Notes: generated by a model not told the origin, from the letters alone. 64,000 nucleotides of DNA from Pyrus communis (GCF_963583255.1 NC_084815.1:13687724-13751723), one strand, 5' to 3'; numbered from the stretch's first letter, positions 33,050 to 44,728 are shown. Numbers and translations are program-made.

Positions 33050-33411
33050 ATTACAAACTTAGTTGCTTACTACCTAATCTTTTTACTTGTGGGAGAATAA
33101 TGGTCTTTTAAATACTAAATGATTGGTGTCCTCTAGTCTTCTATCTTAGGTTCCTTAGCCATTATATCTAGGCCGAATCCTCTTTCAAAGATAGAAGAGA
33201 TATTTCTTCTTTGTATTTCTACATTCATTTCAAATCTTCTTTATTGAACTTGTGCTCCAGAAACCAATTGTGCTATTTCATTGGCAATCAAATTTGGTTT
33301 TTTGGAAACATGATTGATTGACACTTTAATACCTTAATAACTCAACAATTGAATAGCTGCCAAATAATAACCTACCATTGTGATGTGTCTACACTTGTAG
33401 TCTCTATTCAA

Positions 33412-33633
33412 CTAACTGATTACTAACTTAGAGTCACCATAAATCTCAACCTCATTTGCCCCCAACTCCATCAGGATTTCTAAGCTAATTATCAATGCCT
33501 CATACTTTGCCTGATTGTTGGTAGTATCTTGATAATCTAGAAGGAATGAGTAGCAATGTTGAACTCCCTTAGGATCAATGATGACAATCCTAGCTTCAGC
33601 AGCATGTTGAGTATATGATCCATCAAAATACAA
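33412..33633 (-). pseudogene. Second (archaeal-type) RNase H of element 3
   Basis: MYFDGSYTQHAAEARIVIID, then NNQAKYEALIISLEILMELG and VEIYGDSKLVIS. The Asp of YFDGS, Glu of AKYEAL and Asp of YGDSKLV are the RNase H catalytic residues. This additional RNase H next to the usual one is diagnostic of the Tat lineage. The frame is cut at both ends. Confidence 0.8.
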
Positions 33634-33827
33634 CCTTCAAAGAGTGATCCATAAGCTGGTTATTCTCCTTACTTCTTGCTGAATCCATTCTTCCTTGCCC
33701 AGTGATCTTTACTGGGTAGAATCCAAAGATTGGCCACTTCTAGAGTTCCTGGGATGTTGACAAGTTCTTCCTAGGATTCTTGATGCTCGAACAAGAAGTC
33801 TGCAATTGCTTGCCCCTTTATTGCTCT

Positions 33828-35136
33828 TTAAGGCACATATTGAAAACTGAACTCTAAAAGTGCTAGAATCCATTTCCCAATTCTTCTAGCTAGCATTGGT
33901 TTAGATAGCATGTACTTGATCACATCGGTATTGGCAATGATATGGATGTGGCAAGGTAACATGTAATCCCTTAACTTGTAGGTAGTGAAGTACAAGGCCA
34001 AACATAGCTTCTCAATTGAGGTATATCTTGTTTCTACCTCAGTAAGGATCCTACTGAGGTAGTATATTGCTTGCTCCATCCTCCCTTTATTATTTTGAGC
34101 CAGCAAGCTTCCTATTGACTTTTCAGAGGCAAAAATATAGAGCTTCAAAGGTTTTCCCCTCTGAGTGGGCATGAACACTGGTGGAGACCCTAAACAAGCT
34201 TTTACTTTGTCAAAAGCTTTTTGGTGTTGTGGGCCCCACCCAAACTCTTTCTGATTCTTCAATCTTAATAAAAGAGTCAACGGCTGAATCTTGCCCACCA
34301 AGTTAGCAATAAATCTTTTCACGAAGTTGATCTTCCTTAGTAGCCTTTGCAGTTGCACTTTGTTGGTAGGGGAAGGTGACTCTATTATAGCTCGAGCCTT
34401 GTTCTTGTCTATCTCCACACCTCTCTGCTGAACAAAGAATCCCAAAAAGTTGCCTGATCTGACTCCAAAAGCATAGTTCTTAGGATTCATTTTCAACTTG
34501 TGGGTCCTCATTCTTACTAAGGCTTGTCTGAGGTCTTCTATATGTTACTCTTTGGTTTTAGACTTCACCACAATGTCATCAATGTATACCTCCATACTAT
34601 GCCCGATTAAATCATGAAAAATGGCATTCATTGCTCTCTGATAGGTATCACCAACATTTTTTAGCCCAAATGGTATGATTACATATTCATATGCTCCTAT
34701 GTCCTGGGCACCTAAAAGATATCTTATGTATATCTTCTTTAGCCATTTTTATTTGATTATAATCAACATTCCCATCCATAAAAGATAGAACTTTGTGTTT
34801 TGCAACTGCATCTATAGATAGGTCAACCATAGACATGAGGTATTCATCCTTAGGCGTGGCTTCATTAATGTTTCTATAGTCGACACAACATCGGATGACA
34901 TTAGTTATAGCTTTTAATACAGGTACAATGTTGGCCAACCACTCAACATACTTTGCATGTCTAATAAATCCTACCTTCACCAGCCTTTCGATCTCTTCTT
35001 TGACCTTTTCCTCTATCTCTTTTGACATTCTCATTGGAGCTTGCTTCTCAAGTTTGTGCCTTTCCTTGATAGGCATTTTGTGCTTCACTAAACTGGGGTC
35101 CAATCCAAGTATCTCTGTGTAATCCATGCAAAACAA
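33828..35136 (-). pseudogene. Reverse transcriptase and RNase H of element 3
   Basis: 35136-34687 encodes the RT start (GLDPSLVKHKMPIKERHK, EEIERLVKVGFIRHAKYVEWLANIVPV, DYRNINEATPKDEY, FMDGNVDYNQI). After a frame change near 34690 the sequence continues FGLKNVGDTYQRAMNAIF and YIDD (34575-34586), the polymerase active site. 34511-33828 gives MNPKNYAFGV, FLGFFVQQRGVEID, the RNase H-like part (KPLKLYIFASEKSIGSLLAQ, YTSIEKLCLAL) and the tail. It is homologous throughout but interrupted. Confidence 0.82.
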
Positions 35137-35759
35137 TCTTTGAATTCATGCAGAAGGTCTACGATCCTTGCCCGATCTCCAATCTTCAACAAACCACTAA
35201 GTTGTATTGGCTTTGGATCATCTTCAGTCCCTAAATTAATGGTTTCCAAGAGGTCTTATACCTCTAATGCCGGCTTATCAGGCTCTGTACATAAAAATTC
35301 AACTGACTTTGGACCCTTGGGTACATCATCTGGCCAGTCCAAGTTATATATACACTTAGCCATGTGAATGGCTACTTCTACTTCATCTCCTAAAAATTCT
35401 TCTTTTTCTCTGTCATTGGTGGTTGAAGCTTCTTTTTCCCACTATGCCTTCTCATTGGCTGAGCTTTCTCTAACCTTTTTTTTACTATTTCCCATATGCT
35501 AGCAGTCTCTTAATTAAAGACCTGACTGCAACCACTTAGTCCTTCATCTTCTGTTTAGACATCATTGATGTTGGTGGGCTGCGACAATATGGGGCATGTC
35601 TCATTCTTCCTTGGTGAGAGACAATCCTTGTTCTATGAGTTTTTGGGCCGTCACCTTAGTAGGGCGACCGTACTCATCAGCTCTTAAATACTACAGGATC
35701 TCAATATTGGGATTGTAAAAACTTGTTTCAGCAATATTGGCTGTGGGGAGAAATGGCTG

Positions 35760-36245
35760 TTACTTGGCCTCCACAATCTCCCAGAACCCTGACTTCTCAA
35801 CCTTAGCCTCATGGTAGACAGCAACTTGTTGATGTAAAGTGGATGGCATATACGGACTTTGGTGAATCCAATCTCTCCCAAGTAATGCTCTATAAGTAGA
35901 GCTGTTATCTACCACAAAAAAAGCTGGCATGATTTTCTTAGACCCTAAGTCTACTTCCAAAGGCAATATCCCATGTGTTCTGGTGATGGCCTTAGAGAAG
36001 CTAGAAACTGTAAGATCAGTGGGAGTAAGATCTTCTTTACTTCTACACAGCCTCTTCATTTGCTTGAGTGTGAGCACATTGATTGCCGCTCCACCATCTA
36101 TCAATACCCTCTTGAAGGGTACTCGCTCCAGATGAGCAGTTACATATATGGGCTTGAGATGGTTTGCCAGGGCCAGGCTTGGCTTACTGAACACTATTTG
36201 GTCAGAATATACCCTATCGGGCTTCTTTCTTGCAGGTTTGGGCAA
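35760..36245 (-). pseudogene. Aspartic protease of element 3
   Basis: An open 161-codon stretch with VLIDGGAAINVL, the protease active site in its DGGAA form found in Tat elements, then LPLEVDLGSKK, FFVVD and RALLGRDWIH (the ILGR-type motif). The domain itself looks complete. Sequence between here and RT (35137-35759) is linker with stops. Confidence 0.75.
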
Positions 36246-36902
36246 GTCTCACTAATAGGTATCTCATCCTTACTAACTATATACCATTTTGGGTTGAGTC
36301 AGGCTGAATCTTTCTTAGTAACTGGGGGAAATTGGGTTCATTGTCCTCTCCTTCCATCCTTGTTTTACACTGCCATGGTAACTTGGCCGGGGGAGGTTTC
36401 ACATCTACCCATCTTGGCAACTTTGCTTTTTTATCCTCCACTTCCTCAGAGGCTTCATGATTTCTGAATACTTCAGATAAACCCTTGGGCTCTGAATGTC
36501 CCATTAACCTTTAGAATACATTTTTAGATGTCTCTTTCTTAGCTACTCGAATGATATTCTTGTGGACATCCTGTTCTTTTATCTCTCTTTTTCTTGCTAG
36601 CTCTCGATTAATAATGGCACCTGATGCTGGCACCTCGAGCTCACATTCACAGTGGCATTTGCTGCAAACATTATTCCATTAACCACAGCTGTTTGGGGTC
36701 TGTTGGGCAACCTTCTAACACTTTCCATTGGCCTAACAACTTGCATGCTCTCTTTCCTCACTTCTTAGGTAACCTTTGTTTTTCCTTTTTCAACCCAATT
36801 AAGGTTGATCATGTTGCTTAGGCTATTTGGGAATGGATTTGTGATAATCATCATATTAGGCTGGAGTTTTTCTAGCTACAACTTTCCTTTAACTATGAGA
36901 TC

Positions 36903-38189
36903 CTAGATCCAGTTTCTAAACTGCACACAGTTAGCTATAGAATGATTGAAGGTGTAGTGAAGTTTGCAATACTTTTTTCCTCTTAGCTCTTCTGGTTTGA
37001 GAATCATTTTGGTGTTGTCAGGCAAGATAACTCTAGCCCTCTCTAATTTTTCGTAGATGTCAGCTGCCCTGGTCAAGCCCTCTATCATTCATAACAATCT
37101 TCTGTTCTTTGACAGACTAAACCAATCCCTTCACTATCAAAGGTTTGAAAGGAGTGGTCATCTCTGCTGCACACAACTCAATTCATTCTCCCATATTACT
37201 ATCATTCTCTTTCAACTTTGAGCATTCGAACTCCAACCGGTATACTGGGGCTTTGTTCTTGTAGAAATAGGGTATCTTGGACGTGTGCTTCACTTGCTAT
37301 TCCTCGATCAACAACTTCTCATACTTAGTAGTTGCAATTACTAATTCTTGAAATTCATTAAACCGCTTTCTTAAAGGTAGCCTTAGAGCTTTTTGAGCAA
37401 TGGATATAAGCTGAGCATGATTGATAGAGAACTAGCATCTCATCCTTATCCTTCTAAACCTCATCATGAAGTCTTTGTAGACTCATGTTCATATTGTTTC
37501 ACTTCCACTAGATCATTGATGGTCATCTCGGGCTCCACCTTATAGAACTGCTCATGGAAAACCATTTATATTTGCCACCACTTAGTAATGGAATTAGAGG
37601 GTAACAGAGAGTGCCACTGAGATGCTAAGCCAACCAACGAATTCCCAAACAACCTTAATTTGTAGTTAGGATTGTCTTCAAATGCCACACAGTAGTTGGA
37701 AAACTTGAAGATGTTGTCTTTATTAGACGCCTTGTAGTTTTCCCTACTGAAGGTTAGGAATGCGGGCATCTAGAAGTTGAAGAGGAAAGGGTTTTGCTTA
37801 TCAATGTATTATGGGTAGGACTTTTGATAGGTTATCCTGAAAAATGGGAAAGCCTGTGGTTGAGCATTCTGGATCACCATTCTTCTCAGTTATGCTAACT
37901 TATTTCTAAGTTGTTGGTTAGCTGCATTGTTGTGCGGGGTATAAGAAGATCCCCATTTCCGGCTACGCTCATTGCCTGAGAAAGCTTCTTTTTATGGCTT
38001 TAGTTGCCTCCACCTGGCTTCTCTTCCCTTATTAGCCAAAAGTGGTAACCTATAAGGGTAAGGTTTGTCCGCTGCTATAGGTGAACCTTTCATACTCGTT
38101 TCTTTTACTTGCTGAGTCATCCCAAACTTCCTTTCCTCTAGCCTAATTTTCCCTCTACCCTCTAATGGGAATAATAGAGGGTCGAGCAA
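36903..38189 (-). pseudogene. gag of element 3
   Basis: The frame 37769-37566 has NYKLRLFGNSLVGLASQWHS and LLPSNSITKW, the capsid region of plant gag. 37088-36903 has YCKLHYTFNHSIANC, the zinc-knuckle variant CxxHx(4)Hx(4-5)C of this lineage. 38189-37992 is a basic N-terminal piece. Stops and frameshifts separate the parts, so no full gag can be made. Confidence 0.7.
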
Positions 38190-38450
38190 ACCTGTCTTCT
38201 AGATCTCTCTGTCCTCTGGCCAACTGGTTTTAGCCTCTTTCTTCTTTTTCCCCTTATCCTTCTTTTCTTAGAGTAGCGAAAACAGATGAATCACTGGTCC
38301 CTTTTCAGGGGTTGTTTCCCTAATCACTTCCCTGGCATAACCATCTCTTAGTGTGCAGTAATACTCTAACTCTAGCTTTCTTTATAGAGTTCCTATTAAG
38401 GAACAGAATCTGCTAACCTTTCCTTTGGTCTCTAAAGTGATCTTCTCCAT

Positions 38451-39538
38451 TGTGACATCCCACATCGCCCAAGGGAGTGATCCTTAAATGTATATTCTCA
38501 TCCCTACCTAACACGAGGCCTTTTGGGAGCTCACTGGCTTCGAGTTCCGTAGGAACTCCGAAGTTAAGCGAGAATGGGGCTAGAGCAATCCCATGATGGG
38601 TGACCCACTGGGAAGTTGCTCTCGAGTTCCCAAAAACAAAATCGTGAAGGAATGGTAAGCCCAAAGCAGACAATATCGTGCTACGGTGGTAGAGCGGGCC
38701 CGAGAAGTGATCCTCTCCGGGCCGGGAGTTGACAATTGGTATCAGAGCCTAACCCTGGTCGCGTGTGTGCCCACGAGGACGTCGGGCCCTTAAGGGGAGT
38801 GGATTGTGACATCCCACATCGCCCAGGGGAGTGATCCTTAAATGTATATCCCCATCCCTACCTAGCATGAGGCCTTTTGGGAGCTCACTGGCTTCGGGTT
38901 CCGTAGGAACTCTGAAGTTAAGCTAGAAGGGGGCTAAAGCAATTCCATGATGGGTGATCCACTAGGAAGTTGCTCGTGAGTTCCCAAAAACAAAATCGTA
39001 AGGGAATGGTAAGCCCAAAGCGGACAATATCGTGCTAAGGTGGTGGAGCGGGCCCGGGAAGTGATCTGCCTCGAGGCGGGAGTTGACAATATTGGTGTGG
39101 TCGAGGCCCAAAGCGGACAATATCGTGCTACGGTGGTGGAGCGGGCCAGGGAAGTGGTCCCCCTCGGGCCGGGATGTGACAATTTGGTATCAGAGCCTAA
39201 CCCTGGCCGTGGTGTGCCGACGAGGACATCGGGCCCCTAAGGGGGGTGGATTGTAACCTCCCATATCGCCCAGGGGAGTGATCCTTAAATGTATATTCCC
39301 ATCCCTACTTAGCATGAGGCCTTTTAGAAGCTCACTGGCTTCGGGTTCCATGGGAACTCTGAAGTTAAGCGAGTAGCGCGCGAGAGCATTCCCAAGATGG
39401 GTGACCCATCAGGAAGTTCTCGAGTGAGTTCCCAAAAACAAAACCGTGAGAGCGCGGTCGGGGCCCAAAGCAGACAATATCGTGCTACGGTGGTAGAGCA
39501 GGCCCAAGAAGTGGTCCCCCCCGGGCCAGGATGTGACA
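38451..39538 (+). mobile_element. Cassandra TRIM, three LTRs in tandem
   Basis: Three LTRs (38451-38734, 38805-39181, 39252-39538) start TGTGACATCCC or TGTAACCTCCC. They are separated by two short internal regions, each with TGGTATCAGAGCC (38737-38749 and 39185-39197) and a purine tract (GGGGAGTGGA, GGGGGGTGGA). TCCAT flanks the whole unit (38446-38450 and 39539-39543). Each LTR holds a 5S rRNA-like core. The middle LTR carries an internal duplication of about 95 bases. It is nested in the leader of element 3. Confidence 0.92.
38545..38625 (+). repeat. 5S rRNA-like domain in Cassandra LTR 1
   Basis: ACTCCGAAGTTAAGCG (A-box region), GATGGGTGACC (intermediate element) and CTGGGAAGT (C-box) lie in the order and near spacing of 5S rRNA genes. 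Matching domains are in LTR 2 (about 38905-38985) and LTR 3 (about 39345-39425). They are part of the LTR, not free 5S genes. Confidence 0.85.
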
Positions 39539-39562
39539 TCCATACTTCTCAACACTTGTATC

Positions 39563-40510
39563 CAAGGTTCTAAAAAACGATAGGTGCTAGTCAGACGGCA
39601 GGTTGAGGCCTAGGACCTTGGCAGCTAGGCCGAGTCTAGGCGGGAGCCTAGGCGGATTTAGGTAAATTTCTTATATATTATATGAATTAATTAAATTTAC
39701 TATATCAAATGTAAATAATTATTGAATAATATGTTATTTCTTATAAAAGAACATACATATGCGAATGTTTTATGTACATATATAATATGTTTGCCTAGGA
39801 AAAAAAAAACAAAATATATAATTCATAATTTATATAACCTTTACATAAATACTATATCTCAAACTTTTAAAAATATAAAATGCCCACACAGTGGCTAGAT
39901 CTCAAACTTTTAAAAATATAAAAAATCCACATAGTGGGTTTTCATAATTAAAACTTGACCCTTCAAACAGTAGCCCTTCACCTCACCTCTTTCACATCAC
40001 TCGAGGTGAACCCCAGCCATCACTAGCTTTTTGCATAATTTCACTATTTGGGGCCAAAGTCTTTCACTTTAAATATGATAGATAGCTTAAAGCTAGTTAA
40101 GCTTGTACCTTTCCTCTCTTTTAGACAACCTACATCTATAATTCTGTATATTTATTATTATAACATCACTTTGCCTTTTCTCCAAATAAAGTTCGAACAC
40201 ACTCTTTCTCTCTCTCATCAAAGATCAAGTCTTTTGTGGGGAAAGTGAAATGTCATTTGTATAACCTATTCCTATTTGTTTCTTCTTCTTCTTCTTCTTC
40301 TTTTCACCATTTCAGAACCTCAAAATTGGATCTCAAAACCAACATGCACCACCACATATTGAAATGATAGGGCAAACCCCAACAAACTTCTATGGAAGCC
40401 CGATCCCATTTTTTGATCAAAGATTCAAAACACAACCAAAGACACAGATCGTCTAGAGATTGGTGATGCCATAGTTGAACAAACTAGACGACTACCGGTT
40501 TCCAAAGATG

Positions 40511-40563
<53 letters not shown>

Positions 40564-40817
40564 CACTCTCTTTTCCCTCATCTTCACAGAGACGAGCTGC
40601 AGAAATTCGCCGGAGCTCTGCTGCTACGTACGAGATTGGAAGTTGTAGACTTGTTGTGAAAATTGCAGCGAGATTCAGACCGCCTAGACTTCCGCCTAGC
40701 CCGCCTAAGGCGCTTAGGCAGCGCTTAGGCAGCCGCCTAAGTCCTCCCCGCCTAACTGAACGTTTTGGTCTAAATCGAGTCAAAGCTTCGCCGCCTAGGA
40801 TGATTTTTAGAACATTG
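39563..40817. mobile_element. Non-autonomous hAT element
   Basis: Terminal inverted repeats CAAGGTTCTAAAAA and CAATGTTCTAAAAA (on the complement) match in 13 of 14 bases. 8-bp flanks CTTGTATC and CTTGTACC match in 7 of 8, as expected for hAT. CCGCCTAGGCG-type motifs are rich near both ends. No transposase. A CT microsatellite (40511-40561) lies inside, and the apparent Arg-Glu repeat protein on the minus strand is only that. Confidence 0.8.
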
Positions 40818-41034
40818 CTTGTACCATAGTAGCTTGCAGATCTTTATTAGTAACTTTTCCACTCGACTTCTGAGAAGAAGTTGGGTTATCTAGGATCCTA
40901 GGGCCTCATAGGGAAAGGAAATCTTCCGGATGGTCTATCATATTTGCTTCTGTTGGACAATGGGGTTGCCCGTACTCAGTTTTCCACTTGAATGTTTGTT
41001 CATTCCTTCTTCTTGGCATACAAGATTATTATTG

Positions 41035-41051
41035 TCCCACTGGGCATGCCA
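41035..41051 (-). promoter_or_regulatory. Putative primer binding site of element 3
   Basis: The complement reads TGGCATGCCCAGTGGGA six bases after the 5' LTR end. Position and TGG start fit a PBS; I cannot assign the tRNA with confidence. Confidence 0.5.
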
Positions 41052-41057
41052 AAACTA

Positions 41058-42200
41058 TGTTCGGGCAGGGATTTCCTTCGCACAACTCAAGAGGTATGAC
41101 ACTTTTGTTAGTTGTCAGGCGAGTTCTTGCTGCTTGGTGTGCTGCAAAAAGAGTTTATAGTTAGTTTGAAAGGTACCTTTGTGGGGCTTTTGGTGTAGGC
41201 CTTGAGGCTCACAATTAAAACTAATGAGGATCTGAGTGTGCCACTATTATCTTAGTATAACAGATTGTTGAATAGGTATGAGTTAAGTTGATTACTTACG
41301 CCCTAAGTTACTTAAACTTCTTGTTATCAAAGGATTGTCGCAGATGGGTTAAGTTTGCATTAAGTTCTTTTTCTTGCCTTGCAAACAAGGACTTTTAGTT
41401 CATAATCTTGTATGTCCAAAACAGAGGGAGTTCAAGGCCTTTTGAACCACTTCCTCAATCACAATTTGTTTTTAATGAGAACAGGTTCATTAACGTATCT
41501 AGATTCAAATGCAAATGGGACTCTTAAGTAGAGAATGGTTGAAAACATCTTAAATACATGCTGGAAAGTAAATTAAGCGATAGATCAACTAAATAAAAGT
41601 GCAAATAAAGAGATTCGGGCAAGGTCGAACTTGTTACAACCACTTCTTTTTGGGTTTACAGAGGGTTGTATGCTAAGAAGGATGGAAAGTAAATAGGTTT
41701 TACATGCAGGAATCGATACTATAACACTAAGGGAAGGTAGCAGAGCTTTTATACTAGACAAAAGATGGCTTTTCCTAAGGGAACTCTTTCTAAAAGGACT
41801 GATCTTGGACAAGTTTCAGCTTTCTGGGTATGAACTGGCTTGAGAACATAATTTGTATGTCTTTTGATTGTTTGGTTGAGTGTCATTGCCTCTGGTGTCT
41901 CTTGCTCTTTGTATAGGCAATTTGGCCCGACTGTCTTGGCTTTGCTCTTAGTCGATGGCCTTCGGGGGGCAGTGAATCATCTCTTATTTACTTCTTTACG
42001 ACATCAGAAAGTGTTTTTTGGCTGGTAGTGAGTTGTTCTCTATCACCCATCACTTCAATCATAGGCACATGGCCTACTGCAACTGAGACAGCCTCACTTT
42101 GCTTCATGCCTTTCGATTGGGCTTCGGGCAAGTTCCCATTTGCTATGGCACCCTTGAACCTTCTTATCATAAAGCTCAATGTTAAATATTAACCCAAACA
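41058..42200 (-). repeat. 5' LTR of element 3
   Basis: Minus-strand LTR starting TGTTTGGGTTAAT at 42200 and ending CCCGAACA at 41058. It is flanked outside by CCGGC (42201-42205), which continues into pectinesterase exon 4. Compared with the 3' LTR it has many point changes and several small gaps. Confidence 0.85.
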
Positions 42201-42302
42201 CCGGCAATTCAGGAAAGCGAAGCCTGATTTATCATTCGGTGAGTTCCTGCAGTGGGCTGCAATGGACCCGAACTTGGTTGCTATCGAGTGCAACTCACAG
42301 TC
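42201..42302 (-). pseudogene. Pectinesterase exon 4, 5' part
   Basis: After the acceptor CACACAG the frame reads [17 protein letters not shown] and GFAFLNCR. It is cut at 42201-42205 (CCGGC), the target duplication of element 3. Reading continues in frame in the other half at 27311 (VIGTGPL), so this fixes the insertion point to the base. Confidence 0.92.
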
Positions 42303-43479
42303 CTGTGTGCCAACAGTAAAACAGTAAAAGTCAAAACAATGATAGTATATGTTGAAAAATGAGATCTAATTTGAGATTTACTGAATTGTTATATTCACTT
42401 GGATCTTTAGCTATGCTGTAATAATCGACTTAAAACATCGTCCTAAATGCTATAACTCAAGATTAATTTAGACCGGCGACCTCATATCACTTGTATAATT
42501 CGTTTAAATTTCTATGAGCAGTAAGAAAATGAACATAGATTAGTATCAGTTATACACGCACACAAGAAGTGACTGATTACTATGAACATAGATTAGTATT
42601 AGTTACCCACGCACACAAGAAGTAACCTCTTTATTCGTTTAGTTTTATTTATCAAAGGTAAATGTGGCGAGAGTTACTCTTAAACATTTGCATACATTTA
42701 CATGCATGCCTAACATGCGTTGATTGATCATGCAGATATAGGTGAGTGATTAGTAGTGGTTGATTGGTGTAAATATTACATTTGAACTCATAGATATACC
42801 TCAATCAGGAGAAAATTTTCATTGTGATTAGAACATGAGGGGTGCATCACGTGTTTTTATATAAGTAGTAGGAAATTTTACTTTTTAAGTTATAAAATTT
42901 TTAACACATATATCCCACTATTTATATAATGACATATAGTGTACTATCCTGTTTACCGATCATACTGAGAAATCCCTCCTCAAACAGCATCTTTGCATGC
43001 ATGGTAAAAGATTAACCTGTTGACCGGTAAAAGATAAAACTGGTGAAGAAAAAGCTAGCTCACTTTTGCATGGATTTTATGTGCACCAAAGTGACATCAC
43101 CGTCCCAAAAGATAGATTCTGCAGTAAAATGCAAACATCTGTTTCTTTTGATAGAGCGACAATAACAAGGCGCATCTCTCCGTCCCACAAATGAAAATTC
43201 ACGAGCGTTCGTTTTAATATTTATCTAAATTATTGGTTACAGCACAATTAGACCAAGTCGCATGCATTAAATAACTTAAAATACTAACTAATTTAAGCTA
43301 ATTGAACGATTGGATTGATTATGTAAGTGTGTGATTGAGATTAAAGCACAGGTCACACAATTTCATTAAAGTCAAATCCAACGATCAAGAGGAAGTTCCT
43401 ATTTTTTTAGAAAAATAGGGATCTCTCTTGTTAAATGATTAATCTCTCTCTCTCTCTCTATATATATATAGCTTCCTAC

Positions 43480-43686
43480 TTTGTACATGGACCGACCATT
43501 CCCAAAAATGAAGTCTACGGAACCTTCAATGTAACACTCCTTGAAGTAACGTCGTCCCACATCATCACAGAGTGTATCTTGGGCACCACAGAAACCACAG
43601 CCTGAGAAGTATGCCTTTTCGCCAGATATCCGAAATGCCACCGCTTGCCGTCCTTGCATCCCCGGCAGCGGTGCCGGTGCTGTATT
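43480..43686 (-). pseudogene. Pectinesterase exon 3 (QDT and DFIFG motifs)
   Basis: Starts after the acceptor TTACAG with [18 protein letters not shown]. It continues through GAQDTLCDD (catalytic-site QDT motif) and [13 protein letters not shown] (catalytic Asp in DFIFG), then donor GTAGGA at 43479. The exon has no stop and keeps the catalytic residues; it differs from the usual sequence by an unusual Cys in [13 protein letters not shown] microsatellite follows in the intron (43445-43470). Confidence 0.93.
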
Positions 43687-43916
43687 CTGTAATAAAAAAA
43701 ACAAAGATCATTACTAATGATGCATGCAAAAAGTATGAAACTGAATAATATCTTTTACCCTCTTCGTTTGTCATCAAACACTTTAGTGCATATAACTCTA
43801 ATATACATCATTTTATTAAAATGTGATTTCTAATATTATCTCCGTAAATGTATAATCTGGTACATATATGCGCATGTTTGTGTTGTTAAGTGGGTATACA
43901 CTTTGTCGTTACGTAC

Positions 43917-44106
43917 CTTGAAGCTAATATTTCTAGCAGAGAAATAGTTGGCAAAAACAATAACAGAAGCTGTTCGATAAGTTCTGAGCTGCTGACCGTT
44001 GGGTCCAGGGTCACTGGCTCAGTCATGCCATTCGATCAACGTCCCATCTTTCCCGGCTCCTTGAAACGTGATGTACGGCTTTGTCGCCGGCACCACCACT
44101 TTTTCT
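43917..44106 (-). pseudogene. Pectinesterase exon 2 with nonsense codon
   Basis: Acceptor AG at 44108-44107, donor GT at 43916-43915. The exon reads [18 protein letters not shown], then IEWHD-stop-ASD, then [26 protein letters not shown]. The TGA after EWHD replaces the Arg (CGA) usual at this site. Everything else matches the family domain without gaps. Confidence 0.9.
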
Positions 44107-44370
44107 CTACACATTCTTATCTACATTAATTACATTTTAACTACTCATTAATTATTGGGAAGTGTTATTGGCACTTTAAAAATCTCATTCTACACTGGTA
44201 TTTTTTTGTCCAAATATAGAAAGTTTGGAGTGTAGAATGAGATTTTTGAATTGCCAATAACAATTCCCTTAATTCTTATGATAATTTGCATTACAATGTC
44301 TGTACGTTTATGTTATGTAACTAAGTTTAAGAAGAAATTAAATTTTAATGTTATTAACGATTATTATTAC

Positions 44371-44707
44371 ATGTAACGTCCGGGCTTGATTAGAATGACA
44401 ACATTGACCGTGTTGTTCATTGGGTCTGCATTGACGGCGACTGGACGGACTGGAAGTCCTCAGAGCCACTGACGTCAACCATGATCAGGCGGTGGCCGCT
44501 GGGTTCAACCCACTTGTGGTTGTGCTTGGTACTGTTTCTACAGGTGGTCGGGGGTGGTGATGAGGTCATGAGACTATTCCAGACTAGTATGTGATAGCTT
44601 CTGGCTACCGTCACAACTGGCACTGCATGAAACAACATTAACAAAGTGAGTATGTTGCACACCAAGTGGAAACAAATGAATGATAACACAAGACAATACG
44701 AAGCCAT
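44371..44707 (-). pseudogene. Pectinesterase exon 1, frameshifted
   Basis: The ATG at 44707 opens a hydrophobic N-terminus (MASYCLVLSFICF...LTLLML) that fits a signal peptide, then KWVEPSGH and VDVSGSEDFQSVQ, the start of the mature family domain. After SVQ the frame is lost. One base over, the family sequence resumes (AVNADPMNNT, VILIKPGRY), so a 1-base change broke it. The donor is probably GT at 44370-44369, phase 2, matching exon 2. A GA microsatellite lies just upstream of the ATG. Confidence 0.8.
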
Positions 44708-44724
44708 TGAATTAAATCAAAAAT

Positions 44725-44728
<4 letters not shown>

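Larger units (their letters stand above)
27312..42200 (-). mobile_element. LTR retrotransposon 3, Tat-type Ty3/gypsy, decayed
   Basis: LTRs 27312-28472 and 41058-42200 run from TGTTTGGGTTAAT to GCCCGAACA on the minus strand. They are flanked by CCAGC/CCGGC (one mismatch) inside pectinesterase exon 4, whose frame rejoins across it. The order gag, protease, RT, RNase H, second (archaeal-type) RNase H, integrase and then a 3' antisense gene is the Tat lineage layout. LTRs differ at many sites and have different lengths (1161 and 1143), and the genes have several stops, so this insertion is much older than elements 1 and 2. Cassandra and hAT elements are nested in the 5' leader. Confidence 0.9.
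15386..44707 (-). pseudogene. Pectinesterase pseudogene, split by retroelements (whole locus)
   Basis: Seven exon pieces on the minus strand (listed separately) form a plant pectin methylesterase of the small clade with a YVGRAMG-type segment (like Arabidopsis At5g19730, from memory). The enzyme would remove methyl esters from cell-wall pectin. Family motifs are visible: [20 protein letters not shown] and the end SFVNSRHWIAPHDA. Lesions: a frameshift in exon 1, TGA in exon 2 (after EWHD), TAA in exon 4 (GPL-stop-VG), a probable frameshift in the last exon, a 14.9-kb element in exon 4 and a 10-kb element in the last exon. The coding sequence, about 1.1 kb, now spans 29 kb. It cannot make an enzyme. 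The intact functional copy, if any, lies elsewhere. Confidence 0.9.

Noticed and set aside
38545..39425. 5S rRNA genes
   Set aside because: The 5S-like cores are inside Cassandra LTRs with PBS and target duplications, and lack full 5S ends.
40484..40783. Arg/Glu repeat protein
   Set aside because: Produced by a CT microsatellite inside a hAT element.
27183..44707. Functional pectinesterase with a giant intron
   Set aside because: Element 3 splits exon 4 rather than an intron (duplicated CCRGC and continuous codons), and stops and frameshifts are present in exons 1, 2 and 4.
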